A stretch of 64,000 bases of DNA, from positions 47,444,555 through 47,508,554 of the forward strand of contig OX467083.1 of NCBI GenBank assembly GCA_950106755.1. Direction: 5' to 3'. This document shows, piece after piece, positions 10,706 to 22,700 of this stretch (positions are counted from its first letter, which is position 1; every line of letters begins with the position of its first letter). The notes below the pieces were generated by a model. It ran no database searches. It saw nothing but the letters and a program-made list of their open reading frames with translations, and was not told the origin of the DNA. The position numbers were made by a program, and so were the translations under genes. The stretch is from Climacium dendroides (lineage: Eukaryota; Streptophyta; Bryopsida; Hypnales; Climaciaceae).

Positions 10706-10873
10706 TTTACTATCAGTGTGCCCTGTGCCGTTGCCACAGTCAAAATAAAAAAATAAAAAGTAATCTAACATCCAAAAATAATTCAAAAATCCAAAACTTT
10801 TCCACCGAAACAAAGCCCACGCACCCCTTCTTGCTCGGTGAGAGCTTTCCGACGGTACCAAGAACATGACCAG
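10706..10873 (+). repeat. Dispersed repeat family G, copy 1
   Basis: The unit runs from agtgtgccctgtgccgttgcc to gacggtaccaag with an A-rich centre. Conserved blocks are gttgccacagtcaaaa, a ccgaaacaaagccc region, acgcacccc, and gctttccgacggtacc. Related copies lie at 14060-14500 (reverse, interrupted), 19466-19640, 37575-37745 (reverse), 51961-52135 and 52141-52235. There are no long terminal inverted repeats, so the class is unclear. Confidence 0.6.
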
Positions 10874-10969
10874 GGGATGCACCTTGCTTCCATATGCATC
10901 TATAACATTATTCAGCTATGGTAGTGGGGTGTTTTTGGGTTTCATGGAGAAATTAGTTGATTGACAAGT

Positions 10970-11850
10970 ATACTTTTTAAAATTTCAGTCGTACAAAAGT
11001 GAAGTAGACCATCATTGCAATATGTGCGAAAAAAACATGTAGCCCATTTGACTACGTAGATTGCAAGATTACATCGTGTGATGTAAGATATGCCCTTTTT
11101 TTAATCATTGCCAAATAAAATATGTAACCTATAAGTCCTCATAGAGTGAGATTTTTGCTCTACTCACAATTAACCTCTACACCCTTGACTTCTACAATTT
11201 GTCAATGGTAGGACAGGTAGGCATCCCCCTAGGCCCCTAATAGGTACATTTATGAAAACTTTCAAAAGCAAAATGAGGGTTCTTCATTATTCTAAATGAC
11301 CTTGCAGTACAAGGAGGTCAAATACTAAATAAGTAATACACTAGCCTCTTTTTGATGATTTTTGTGCATTGAGGGATTTTTTTAAGGGAATTTTGAAAGC
11401 TAAAAATGTAGAGCCAAAACTTAAGAATATATAGATCTAAAAAAAATAAAAATGGCCCAAATTACAAGATTATTGTGTTTGAAGTTAGAAGAAAAGCTTT
11501 TTCTTTCAACCTTGTTTGATATGGTCAAAAGAGTTTGAAAATTTTGAAAAGATTTATTCAAAATTGGCTTTATAATAACCTATTTTCAATTGTCTGATCA
11601 ATGGATTGTTGGTCTTTTATAATTTAATCTCCTAATGGATTGCAATAATCTCAAACAAAAATTACAAAAAACTGTCACTTTTTAGGGCAATGAAAAAAAA
11701 TTGCCTTTTAAAAAACAATATTATACTAATAAAAGTTTGAAAAGGTACCAAGAAAATTTTAAAAACTTAAATTGTGTAAATTGAAAGATTATAGCATTTG
11801 AAGTTAGAAGAAGTTTATTTGGTCTATCCTTGATAGAGTCAATAGACTCA
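10970..11850. repeat. Remnants of dispersed family K
   Basis: The blocks at 11030-11190 (ttgactacgtagattg...agagtgagattttt) and 11650-11830 (actgtcactttttagggcaa...gaagttagaag) match parts of the element at 38561-39064. They are rearranged, so this is a patchwork of old copies and not one intact element. No gene is seen. Confidence 0.45.
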
Positions 11851-12169
11851 TGGGGGATTTCATTAAAATGGCAGCATTCCATGTGCCATTTTCAAACTGC
11901 TTGCTCTGAATTGTAAACGCGACATCTAGGACAAGTATAGTTTTCAAAATCTTAGACTTTTATAGATTTAATAAATCTATTGCTATTATAGATTTCAAAC
12001 CGCATGATTTGAATTGTAAAGGTGACATCTAGCACAAGTGTAGATTTCACACATCTAAGAATAATATAGATTTTAGACATCTAGTACGTTTGTACACTTC
12101 AGACCGCCTGCTTTGAATTGTAAAAACAACCAAAGTAGTGGAATTTCACCATTTTAACGAAATTGCCCA
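11851..12169. repeat. Inverted-repeat element, family U (large copy)
   Basis: The left end TGGGGGATTTCATTAAAATGG and the right end, inverted as TGGGCAATTTCGTTAAAATGG, agree at most positions, and TA follows the right end. Internally it has three diverged repeats of the phrase gaattgtaaa..gacatctag (around 11910, 12015 and 12075). The 161 bp relative is at 2911-3071. No coding capacity. Confidence 0.6.
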
Positions 12170-12603
12170 TACTGTAACTCTTCTACCCTAGAGTAAGATT
12201 CTTGAACTACAAAATCAATTTTTAGTTACATTCTTGCCAAGCTTTAGAAAATTATGAGAAATACAATTAGTTTTGCACATGCTACTAGAAGTTTCTCACC
12301 TTGCCTAAATATTTTGAAGTAGCATAACTTTTGATCGTAAGATCAGGGTTGTCTATCCTGACGTGACATGAAAAAATGAATTATATTTTTGAAAAGGACA
12401 TAACTTAAGGTAAGAGGCTCGAACTTTGCTTGGGCATTTTGAACCACCCCTATAAATGGCATTGGAATGGATTGGAAGTGGTTCTTAAATTGACCTCCAT
12501 AGTCATTGAAAAAATCGAGAAAAATATTATTCATTATCACAAGAGCCAATCAGTCTCCTTGCTTTTCCCATTTCTCTTTAGAAGTTGCAGTGAACACTTT
12601 GTG

Positions 12604-12819
12604 AAAGACCTAGGGTCATAAATAGGGACCTACAACACTTCTTGTTTGAAAAATTCATAACTAAATAAAAAATAATCCAAAAAATATGAAACAACTTGGA
12701 TTAGATGCCAATTCCTCTTGTCTTTCAAGGAAAATTTACTGAAAAATATTTTGAGAAGTTCCACCTGCCCAAAATTCAGTTCCAATGCTTAAGTGGTCAA
12801 CTTATGAGCCTCGTACCTT
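12604..12819. repeat. Family P element, about 215 bp
   Basis: It starts AAAGACCTAGGGTCATAAAT and ends gcctcgtacctt. Inside it holds the family P core, atgaaacaacttgg followed by agatgccaattcc. It is close in size and sequence to the copy at 55598-55810. AAGG-like termini place it with the AAGGT..ACCTT group. Confidence 0.5.
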
Positions 12820-13494
12820 ACATGTCCACACGGCTTGTGTCAAACATCCGAAAAGATTGGTTCAAAAATGAACTTTGTAAGAAGCTACCCAAACTTACAT
12901 GTCCACACCTTGTGTCAAACATTTGAAAAGATTTGGTTCAAAAATGGACTTTGTAAAAAGCTACCCAAACTTCCCATTGACCCAAACTTTCACAATGACC
13001 CAATTGTTGTGTTCAAGGACTTCAAGTCAATCGAGCTTGGTGTCAGGACTCTGAATTTCAGGGATCAGCAGAACCAAGTATCTGAAGCAATTGACATTCT
13101 TTTATGTATCACTACTTCCACAAGGTCTAGTTGTCTATGGTACCTATTTTTCATAACTTAAGCATTTCAGCAAATTAGTTGAGAAGTTAAGCTCAATGTG
13201 TGCAAACATAAGGACAAGGAAGAATGAAAAAAAATGAAAAAAAATGAAAAAATTCCCCCAATAATGAATATTTTATTCAATAAAAATGTGGATTTTTCAT
13301 TTGGACCCATTCTGATTTCATAGACTCACCTGTTTTGGTTAGCTTTGGCACTTCTCTTTGAACAAGGAGAGAAGAGAGATGAATGGACAAGAATATACAA
13401 ACAGAGAATCTTTTTTAACAATTAGTGCATCCAACTATTGTTGACAATAGAATCACCCTATTAAGGGGTTGTAGTTGAAATAGGTACCTCTACT
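12820..13494. other. AT-rich intergenic DNA with a short tandem repeat
   Basis: The segment 12826-12975 holds two copies, about 72 bp apart, of a unit including catgtccacacc-like sequence, gtgtcaaacat and ttggttcaaaaatg, then gctacccaaactt. The remainder shows no gene; open frames are short and unlike known families. Confidence 0.45.
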
Positions 13495-13980
13495 TTAATC
13501 CCTAAAGAAACAAACTATGTTTTTTGGGGCAACATAGCTATTTTGGGTAGCTCACTATGAATGGAATTATTAATTTTTTTTTCCTTCAAAACTTTCATAC
13601 AACATGTGCCTGAGGAGTAGCTTTAAGGCCAAAAAAATTTCATTACTTTTAACTACATGGTTAAAAAGTTAGTGTATAATATGTAATTTTCAAGCAACAA
13701 AAAAAAAACTTCTTTAAAAATCACTTTTTAAAAAAATAAAAATAAAATTGAAATTGGTTCTCTAGATTTATTTATATGTAGAAATTTTTGAACCATTGCC
13801 ATCTACATGGTGGAAAATTTCTGAAATTTTTTCCACATCTTCTCAAACCAACATACTACAAGATCCTTGTGTCTTAAAATGTTTTTTTTTTAATTTCTAA
13901 AATTCAGCACTTGTATTGAGAAACGGCAGTTTTGGAGCGTTTTTTTCGTAAAAACATAGTCAAAAACTTGTAGGGGTTGA
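13495..13980 (+). repeat. Family A element, internally deleted copy
   Basis: The segment 13499-13976 starts TCCCTAAAGAAACAAAC after TTAA at 13495-13498 and ends ACTTGTAGGGG before TTGA, a one-base decay of TTAA. It aligns at both ends with the 966 bp element at 54166-55131 but lacks about 490 bp of its middle, the usual form of a deletion derivative. Confidence 0.65.
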
Positions 13981-14059
13981 AACGTTTCAAACCAAGTGCA
14001 TTCAAGATTGTAAGAGCTAACCACCCTACCAACACTGAAGCAATACTATCCATCAGGAC

Positions 14060-14500
14060 AGTGCATCCCCTAGTTCACGTGCTTGGTACCATCAGAAAAC
14101 TCTCAGCAAGGAGGGGTGCACGAATTTTGTTTTGTGACGTTTAGACCATTAGAAGACATTTGAGGCTTCAATAGGGCCGTTTCAGTCTTGTTCCCTCGTT
14201 GTTTCCCTTGAAGTGACGGAACACCAGTTGTCAGAAAAAAATTCAATTCTTAGAATGCCAAAAAAAGTTGAAATTTTAAAATAAAAAAAAAATTCCAAAA
14301 ATGACGTGGCAGGGTCTCGACCACATCAGCACGCTGCACTATCACTGCTACAGCGCACTGCGGGGAGTTCCCTGCCATGATAACTCGCGGTCCTACAGAA
14401 GCCTCAAATGTCTTCTAATGCCTACAGGCTGAAAGTTATTGAATTTTGAATTTTTTTTTATGAACTAAAAAAATTAGAGAATGACTTTTTTTTCTTTCTT
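14060..14500 (-). repeat. Family G copy 2 (reverse), interrupted
   Basis: Reading the minus strand, the family G left part (gtcattctctaatttttt...ttcaataactttcag) lies at about 14490-14425 and the right part (gtcacaaaacaaaattcgtgcacccc...ggtaccaagcac) at about 14140-14080. Between them is a 274 bp inverted-repeat insert at 14147-14420. Confidence 0.55.
14147..14420. repeat. Insert with perfect 23 bp inverted ends
   Basis: Bases 14147-14169 and 14398-14420 are perfect inverted repeats of 23 bp, beginning CATTAGAAGACATTTGAGG. The interior is GC-richer than its surroundings (gtggcagggtctcgaccac; ctgctacagcgcactgcgggg). It interrupts a family G copy, so it inserted later. No clear target duplication is seen. 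Confidence 0.7.
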
Positions 14501-14548
14501 TTTTTTTCCTTTTTTTTATTTGGACTGTACTCTAGTCTAGCCTAGCTG

Positions 14549-14760
14549 AAAGGGAGTGCCCAATAATTGGATCCATGACTGAGCTCGGTGGAGCCCCAGC
14601 CTGGGCCCAACGTTGATGAGTACAAATGTACGACCTTTTCCTATACACCCACCGTATGATGATACAACCCTAGAAACCTTGAGCTTGAGCTTGGCCTTTG
14701 GGCTGGGCCTGGGGCCTTCAGCACTCCCTCTCTTTATCTGCAACTTGTCGTCACTAGCGA
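14549..14760. other. GC-richer segment, no gene recognised
   Basis: The composition shifts to moderate GC with short inverted repeats (agggagtgc at 14551, gcactccct at 14721; gcctgggccc near 14596, gggctgggcc near 14699). A 127-codon open frame, 14613-14996, resembles no family I know and probably reflects composition. Confidence 0.3.
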
Positions 14761-15119
14761 GCTACCACGGCCTCATTCACTACCCACCAAGGACTTTTTT
14801 CTATTTTTTATTTTTTCATTTTTCATTTTTCATGAGGTGCCGAAGTGGCGATATAAAAAATGGTATGGTGGTGCTCCAAATTTCAGCATTCATCCGCATA
14901 TTGGATAGAAAAATCAATCACATTTGTACATATCACATGTCTCTAATTCTCTTTTCATCTACAATCTGGCAATTTCATCCAAGCTTTCTTTTATAATTCT
15001 GGTGAAAAACTTCACGATTTAGTTGCCATTTTTCAGCCAAATTGTTGTTTTTCTGGTGCAATTTGGCACTAGAAAGCCAAAAATAAAAGCCCTGCTACCC
15101 ACCTAGCTTAGAGGCCAAG

Positions 15120-15372
15120 ATTCACCTTTCCAAGGACGATGCCCACCGAGGATGGTTTTTTGATCTCATAGATGACAAAGAATCTTTCTGTGTAGGACAG
15201 AAGTGCAATTGTTCATCCTTGGCATTTTGTGTAGAAAAAGAGAGATCTTGCAAGAGTGGTTTCACCTCCAATGAGTATTTTTAAATGTTTCATTTTTTTA
15301 AAGTAGATGGTGTCACATAGTACCAAAAGGGATGATTTCCACAATCACCAAGCCTAGTGTTTTAAGGGTTAA
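15120..15372 (-). repeat. Family E copy, reverse orientation
   Basis: The reverse complement matches the 50959-51196 copy through agtactcat..ggaggt, gcaagatctctctt and gattctttgtcatctat. The terminus next to TTAA at 15369-15372 reads, inverted, CCCTTAAAACAC, comparable with TCCTTAAACGAC at 526. The far end is decayed. The repeat beginning CCTTGAAGGGAC starts immediately after the shared TTAA. Confidence 0.5.
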
Positions 15373-15878
15373 CCTTGAAGGGACAAGACCAAGGGAATTT
15401 TTGTTAAATTTGAATTGATTTTGGGACCAATAGGTGCATTCTTCATTTCTGCATTAATCTTGAAAGTCCTTTATTGATCACTTCTTGGCTTCAATGTTCT
15501 TCCATTCCTTCCAAGGATATATAAGGTATCCCATCCTATTTGGACTTGCAATTTATGATCTAACCCATTGGAAAGTGGAAGAAATATCAAAAATAGTATT
15601 GAACCTATCATAGGTGTATACAAAGTAGAATGAGTACACAAAGTAATTGGAAATGAAGTCATCTTTTCTAACAAATTACGAATTAGTTATGAATTTATGA
15701 AGTACGTTGTTGAACATCCTATTTGTACGTCTATGTCACCTTTGAAATGGAAGAAATAGAAGCCTATAATGGTCCCTCTATGCATCTTTTGAGTGTAGAT
15801 CTAGTATGGCATGACAATCCCAATTTTTTACTAAGTCACCCAACAATCTAGGTCTATTGAATAAGACTTTAGAAGAGC

Positions 15879-16861
15879 TTAACCTCTAAAGGCCTAGAGC
15901 CTTTTTGGATGAGAAACATCATTGCTTTTGAAATATTATAGGTCTAAATGTCACTAAGATACAGAAATCTCAACCGTACAATCTTGTAGTGTATGTGTTG
16001 TAGACAATGTGAATCAAATTTAGAATCGTTTATCCTCATAGATTGCAAAATTATAATGTATTAGTATTCAAAAAGGGTGCTAAAGAATTTCTAGCAACAC
16101 ATTTAGAGGTGAAATTTGATTTTTGAAACTACTCAAATGAAAAAACTTCAAACTATAAAGTACCTTAAAAAAAACATAAAAGCATGTTCATTTGGTGAAA
16201 GAAAATATCATTCAATACACTCATCACGTTTGCAAAATGGTTTTGAAATGTCAAAAAATAGCAAGAAAAGTTGCAAAAAATACATCTAAAGCTAAACCTC
16301 CTACTAAAATGCTTCCTTGTCACTCATAACTTTTTGGATTGATATGAAATTTTAACCATATAAACTAAACTAGTATAGTATGTGCAACTTTTCCAAAATA
16401 TTTTTTTGGAAACAAATAGCATATAAAGAAGAAACAAGCCACCAAAGTTCACCGTAATCCAAAAATGTCCAGACTTTGAATTTTGAATTGCTCCCAAACA
16501 TTCAAAATAATTTGGATTGACATGAAAATTTCACTTCAATAACTAGACTTCAAGGGGAACATAATCCAACAATTTTATTGAAGAAACAACATTTGATGAA
16601 GGAGATACAAGCCCCCAAAGTTGTAACCATCAAAATGTAGTTTGGTGAACTCAAATTGAACCCTTGAACTTCGAATGGCTTTCAAAAAATCAATACATCT
16701 TGAATTGTCTGAAAATTTAACTGCACAAACTAGAAGAAAGCATGAAAATTTCACAATTTTTTTAATTAAATTCAAACATCATATGCAAAAGTTTCAACAT
16801 TGAATTGGACTTCCAAACAATGTGAAGACACTTTTGGTCCCCTAGGGTGCTTTAAGGTTAA
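15879..16861. repeat. TTAA-bounded element, about 975 bp
   Basis: TTAA at 15879-15882 is followed by CCTCTAAAGGCCTAG. TTAA at 16858-16861 is preceded by a terminus that inverts to CCTTAAAGCACCCTAG. The termini match only partly, but size and end type are like those of the family A element. There is no coding capacity. Confidence 0.45.
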
Positions 16862-19465
16862 GGCCATGCACATTGGCATTTTCAATACACTTTGAGCCAA
16901 CCTTTTGATCCTTGCTCAAGGGCTCATTTGCCAAATTCATCTACTCATTGCCTTGTCCACTTGCCTCTCCTCTCTTGCATCTTTTAAATTGTTATCCTAA
17001 AATCTTTTGATTCTTGGTTTGTTGAAGATATGTAGCTAGGTCAATTAAAGCAACATATATAAACAATTCTTAATTGCAAATCAAATCTCTTGAGACAAAG
17101 AACTCAAGAATATGAATTTAAGAATGCACATGATAGATAGAATATGAGCCCAAATATAAAGCCAATAATGCTTGAGCCTTGGAAAGGAATTATCATATGT
17201 AAATTTAATTCAATTCAATTTAAATATAAATTATGGATAAAGAATGAGATGCTAAAAATTTATAATCTTTCAATTCGTAAGTAACATTGCTTTGTTTTAT
17301 TTCCCTAGGTGATGTTTAAAATGTGAAGTTTGAATTTGAACAGTTACAATAAAAAAAAGTTGATACAACTTATTAAAATGTTACCTCTTTGTTCAATTTA
17401 GAGCAAATTCCTATAAGGTCAAGAAAGGTCTTCAATTAAATAGGGGTTTAAAAAAATGACAATGTAGATTGTAAATATGAAGGTTTCATGTGAATAATTT
17501 GCTTGATCATAGCCATTGGATGGGGAGGATGCCAAATGGTCTACTTGGTTGCAGCAACTGATGCATTGGTGGATGGCCACTACATAAGGTCAAAAAATTT
17601 ACCCTTCCCAATAATTTTCAATACTTCGAATGTCAAAGGACTTCTAGGTCGCATCTATGGACATTGGATGTTTAGACGTGACTCTGGACGTCAGGACGTC
17701 TTGACAACCCTACCTCTTAGTCCTTAAGGGGCTAAGATTGACATGGTAAAAACATCCAAAATAGTGCCTTGATGTATTTGAGTTAATGTCCGCAAAAACA
17801 TGGGTTTTAATAGTGTTGAAAACTTGCCATATGGTTGCCACCTTAACACCAAGTAAGCACCATGTAGGCAAAGAAAGCCACATGGGCTTTTTTTCATCTG
17901 GTAAATCCAAGACATGATAATGAGCCCTTGTTATAAAAACATACTTTTACGCTATTTAAGAATTTTATTACTATTTTTTGAGATGTCAACTTAAATGTGT
18001 AGATGTTTTTTAAGACATCAATTGGTGCATACATCATATTGTACCCATAGGACAAAGTTGGCAAAAAATAATTATTTAAAAGAATGTCGAAATGAAAATG
18101 AAATGAACAAGAGAAATTGTCAAATTCAGCAAGAATTAAAGAGAATTTATCATCTACCATCAAAAGAATTTTTGATGGCAAAGTGAAAGAATCACTTCAT
18201 TGACAATCAGTGAAAATGAAGAGTAGAGGAAATCCATTTTCTATCTTGAATCCTTAAAAGATATGGGATGATTTGAAAATGAGAGTTTCATTACTAAACA
18301 TCGAAATGATGTTTCAGAAATTCTATTTTGAACACAATTCTTGCTTTACATATCTCATATGCCAGATTGTTTTATTTCCTACCACCTTGCTTATATAAAG
18401 AGCATTTCTTGTCATCCATGGTGTACATCCATCCATTATCCCTTTTTTCACAAAGCAAACCACATTGTTGTCCTTCCCCTATATTTTTCCACATTTGGTT
18501 AGTATTTTATTGTCAACCACAATACTTTCACAAACTTATCTGCAATCAAAATAGGTTTGCTTATTGACATAGCTATACTATGTTTTTTCGGACATTCAAA
18601 AAAATAATCACTATGTGTTCATTTCAAATAAATCATCAACATCAATGATAGCATTAATTTGCTTTTACAATAATTTGTCGATGCCCTCTGCAATGTCCAC
18701 AAAAATTTGCTTTTCTAGACCATCCACTCTTTGACATCTTCATGTTATGTAAAACATACATGTTTCTAGCTAACATCAGAAAAAATACAAATTTCTTCTT
18801 GTGTTGTGGGTTTGGCTATTTTAGAACCTTCATTTCCTTCACTTTAATTTTAGATTTTGAAATACCTCACTGGTTTTTTAGGAACCATAGAGATTTTAGG
18901 TGAGTATTGTGAGTGTATTTGGGATTTTGCAAACTCCAATCTTGGTCAATGGTTAGGCCAATGGGGGTTGAAGGGCCCCTTTGAGGTTTGATATCACTCA
19001 TGAGGGGAGATTTGGATATACAACTAGTATAATCATTCCCAAAGTCTTACACCACATCTTCAATTGAATGTAGTAGCTAACTCTAAGGAAAAAATGTGAC
19101 ACACTACCTATGTCCATGGGCCCCATTAATAGAACTATCTATAGGTATAAAACCTATATTATTGTATTTTTTGGCGAAGAAGATAATAAAGAAATAAAAA
19201 ACCTAATTGTATCCAAGTTGTAACAAACATGCTAAAAATACTCAATAGGAATTCATTAAAAGGTCTAACAACCCCCTAATATAGCTTCACCTAAAATCTT
19301 ATAAATAAACATTTGAAAATAGTTCCTATTACTCAACTTAAATTTGTTGAAATCACACTAAGAGAGATTCTAGATTTCTTTAGCATGCATTTTAGACACT
19401 ATATGAATAAATTATGAATTTTCAAAGTGTGCCTATAATAGACCCTAGGCTCTCATGAATACATG
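16862..19465. other. AT-rich intergenic DNA, no gene seen
   Basis: About 2.6 kb of AT-rich DNA. Open frames are at most about 95 codons and show no recognisable domain. No inverted-repeat element was identified here. Confidence 0.55.
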
Positions 19466-19660
19466 TACCACTAATGTACCTTGTGTTGTTGCCACAATAT
19501 AATAATAATAAATTAAAATTAATTAAATTTAAAAAAAATTCATAACAATTTTGAAATTCAATAACTTTCACATTGTAGGTCCAAATGCCATGAAACAAAA
19601 CAAAACAAAACAAAACAAAACAAAACAAAACAGAACAAAACAGCCTAACTTTAAGGTATG
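19466..19660 (+). repeat. Family G copy 3 with (AAAAC)n expansion
   Basis: A diverged family G copy (gttgttgccacaat; attcaataactttcac; atgccatgaaacaaaac) in which the aaacaaa block has expanded into about nine or ten AAAAC units at 19590-19635. It lies about 150 bp downstream of the HEATR6 stop codon and may be in its 3' UTR. Confidence 0.6.
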
Positions 19661-19789
19661 GATAGGTCTTTGAAATTCAATTTCAGTGAACTGCATGGTC
19701 GTAGGGAACTGGCTCAAGTCCTTAGCACAAGCATGGGCCTTCAGGGTTAACTCTCTTAATTCCATTTCAGTTCTTATTGTTTACATGGA

Positions 19790-22700
19790 TTAAGTTTCCA
19801 GTAAATTCTGGAAGTTTTGAGCAGTGGTGAAACTGCCACCAAACATGTACATAGAACTCAAGGCTTTCACTGTTTTTTGCGCATCAGCTAATCTAGTAGA
19901 CAGCTTGCTATCACTGCCAGAAGAAAATTCTTGACTCTCAAAATGGCGATAGCTTCGTTGATCCCTTGGAGGAGGCAACGGCTTCTCATCAAGTTCTAAT
20001 GTAGAAACTGCTTTGCTTGGCATCCCAAAAGCTGCTTCTTGAGAGATTTCACTGCATGATAAGCCTCTTCTCATTGAAAACAACACAGTGGAGAGCCAGT
20101 TGTGCAAGAAACTCGCCCGCTGGAAAAGACGACACATTTCCTCAATGAGTTAGCTCATGTAAAGAATCAACTGGAAGGCTTAGAAACTCGGGTCATTGGA
20201 AGCTGGAAATAGGATAAAGGAAGTCTTAGCTTACTTTTAGAAGCATGTCTTTCAGAATGTCAAAGTCATGCGGTTGTCCTAGAGCAAGCACGTGAATTGT
20301 TGTATGGGTGATCTGAGAAAAAATTAAAATCAGTCATTAAACGTCAGTCATCCGAAACTGAGTGAAAAACATCATCTCCAATCTAAGTCACGGAGGGAAC
20401 CCCTCATCCACCTACAATCTGGGTGGATTTAAGCATGTTTTCATTAGTATAAGAACGATTTTCGATGTTTGCGTCTACGTATATATCAAAGAAAATGATT
20501 GATTGAAAGACTAACAGAAGCAATCAGATTTGTGATGGTTCCTTAGCTACGAACAGCTAGTGGTGTTGGAGGTGAACAATACGGTACCTGGTCTGCAAGG
20601 GCAGCTTGATATTTCATTGATGTTGGTTCTGCACCAGTGTCATTTTCTAAAGAGTCCAGCGATTGCACAAGGGTTTGCACCACATCTCGGAAGGCAACTC
20701 CATAATCTGCACATTTACATTGTAACGGTTAACCAAGCCACATTTTTGCAAATATTCGTTGACAATATCATAAAAATTGTTCTCAAAAGTAAAGAGAAAC
20801 AGGGAAATATTCAGCCTCTGTCAGACTAAGAATTCAACAAACGAGTTTCCAAAGTTTGAGAAATTAGAATTTGTAGGTTTCAGACCTAAATTAGGTTAGG
20901 TCTGAAACTTTAGACTAAGTTGGAAGGAGAAGAAAAACTGGTAGTCGGCTGCACGGTGATTTGGTACATGACAGATCAACAAATTAACTAATGACTCCCA
21001 AAGACACCCCTATCTAATTGTTCAATAATGTTATGCTGTGTGTTTGTTACTATTGTTGACAATATTTGAAGCCTCGTTTAAAGTGTTTCTTGACTCGAAG
21101 ATCCCCTACATAATACACTTTAGATACCAGAACCAGGATATTAGAATTGTAAGAATTATTGGTATTTGATCGTACTCTTGGCCCTTAAAAACACGAAAAA
21201 TGAGAAAACCACGACAACATACAACAAAACACTCAGAAGAGTAGCCTGCTACCTTGTCGGGAATTTGGAACAGCAAGCGCTGAAGCAGCATGCATACGAA
21301 TCTTGAAGTTTGCCGAGCCCCGCAACAGCAACAGGAGTATGCTGAACACTGACAACGCCCTGTGGTACCAGAACATCAAGCGATTCGAAATAACTAAAAA
21401 TGAAAATGTCCGGGAAGCAGAAACTCGCTAAAGAGGAACAAACAGGGAATAAAAGAACAACGACAGGTATTACAACAAGACAAGGGAGAATCCCACTGGC
21501 AGTTCCAAACATCATGGGCCCTTGGCCGAGGTTGCAACATCTGGCTCAAAGTACGATGATTATTACTGATTCAAGAAAAAGTAGGGCATCAATCCGAACT
21601 CCCTTAGCTTACCATGGTGCAGAAGACAGCTGAATACTCCGGTTCAAAAATAGGTTCCCAAGGGCATGGCAAACATTCCACTGCACCTGCAGGAATGAAA
21701 GATCACTATCAGTCTCACAACCCTGAGGTCCGAGCGCACTTGCTAACGAAGACTACAGTCAGCAAACTCGATTCATACATACGTATTTTTCTGAAATGTT
21801 AATCACGAAAAGAGGAAAATAGAAAGTGACACTGACCTTAACATTTCCAGTGGTTACGCATGACACGAAGGTTTGCACCATCGTTCCCAACCATTGTGAG
21901 GCAGGAACAGCACTTGTGTGAGGATAAACAATATTCTTATGACCCATCCCCACGTGATTGATCCCACCTCTCCAGCCAGAAGGGTCAGTACTAAAGTCCA
22001 CAAATCTTGCAAGATTGCCAAGAGCCCTCACAACGTTGGCTCGAACCTGTTGTGTTTTGAGAGCATGATATCATTATAAAAAATAAATGTAAAAAAGTCA
22101 ACAAAAGCGATGTAAGTCACACATGTACACACCTAACTTACGATAAACCCCTCATAGCTGTCACATCTCAGACCAAAGCCAAAAATAAGTGTAAGTCTAC
22201 TTGACATATAATCTTCTGGTCCGATCTTCTGGATACAGAAAAATCCAACTGACATTGGAGGGGAGAGATCACTAAAATCAGTGCCCTGAGAAATGATATA
22301 TTTAGTACCTTTCACTCGCACTGGGTTCTGACAAATATTCAAACCAACAATCTTGGTCCCAACACCTCTATTATGAGCTACTCAATACCTTCATGTTCGT
22401 GTTTCAATTTATTTTGCTTATTCAATTCCTTTCGGCATAAAGCTGGGGTGGATTTCAAGTTCGCTATAAGATCATCAATCTGAATTTTAATCTAATGTAG
22501 GTGGCCATCACGTTCTTACCTTGTCGCCATCATTCGCAGCCTTGAAGGAGCATTCAGCCAAGGACGCAAGTGGCACTTCCTCCAACAGATAACCTGAACA
22601 CAACGATGTCAACAGGGTACAAAAGTTGCTGACAAAGAGAATTTATCTGCTAAGGACCCTGAGGACCCAATTGAAATATTAACCCTCTCAACATCTTCGG

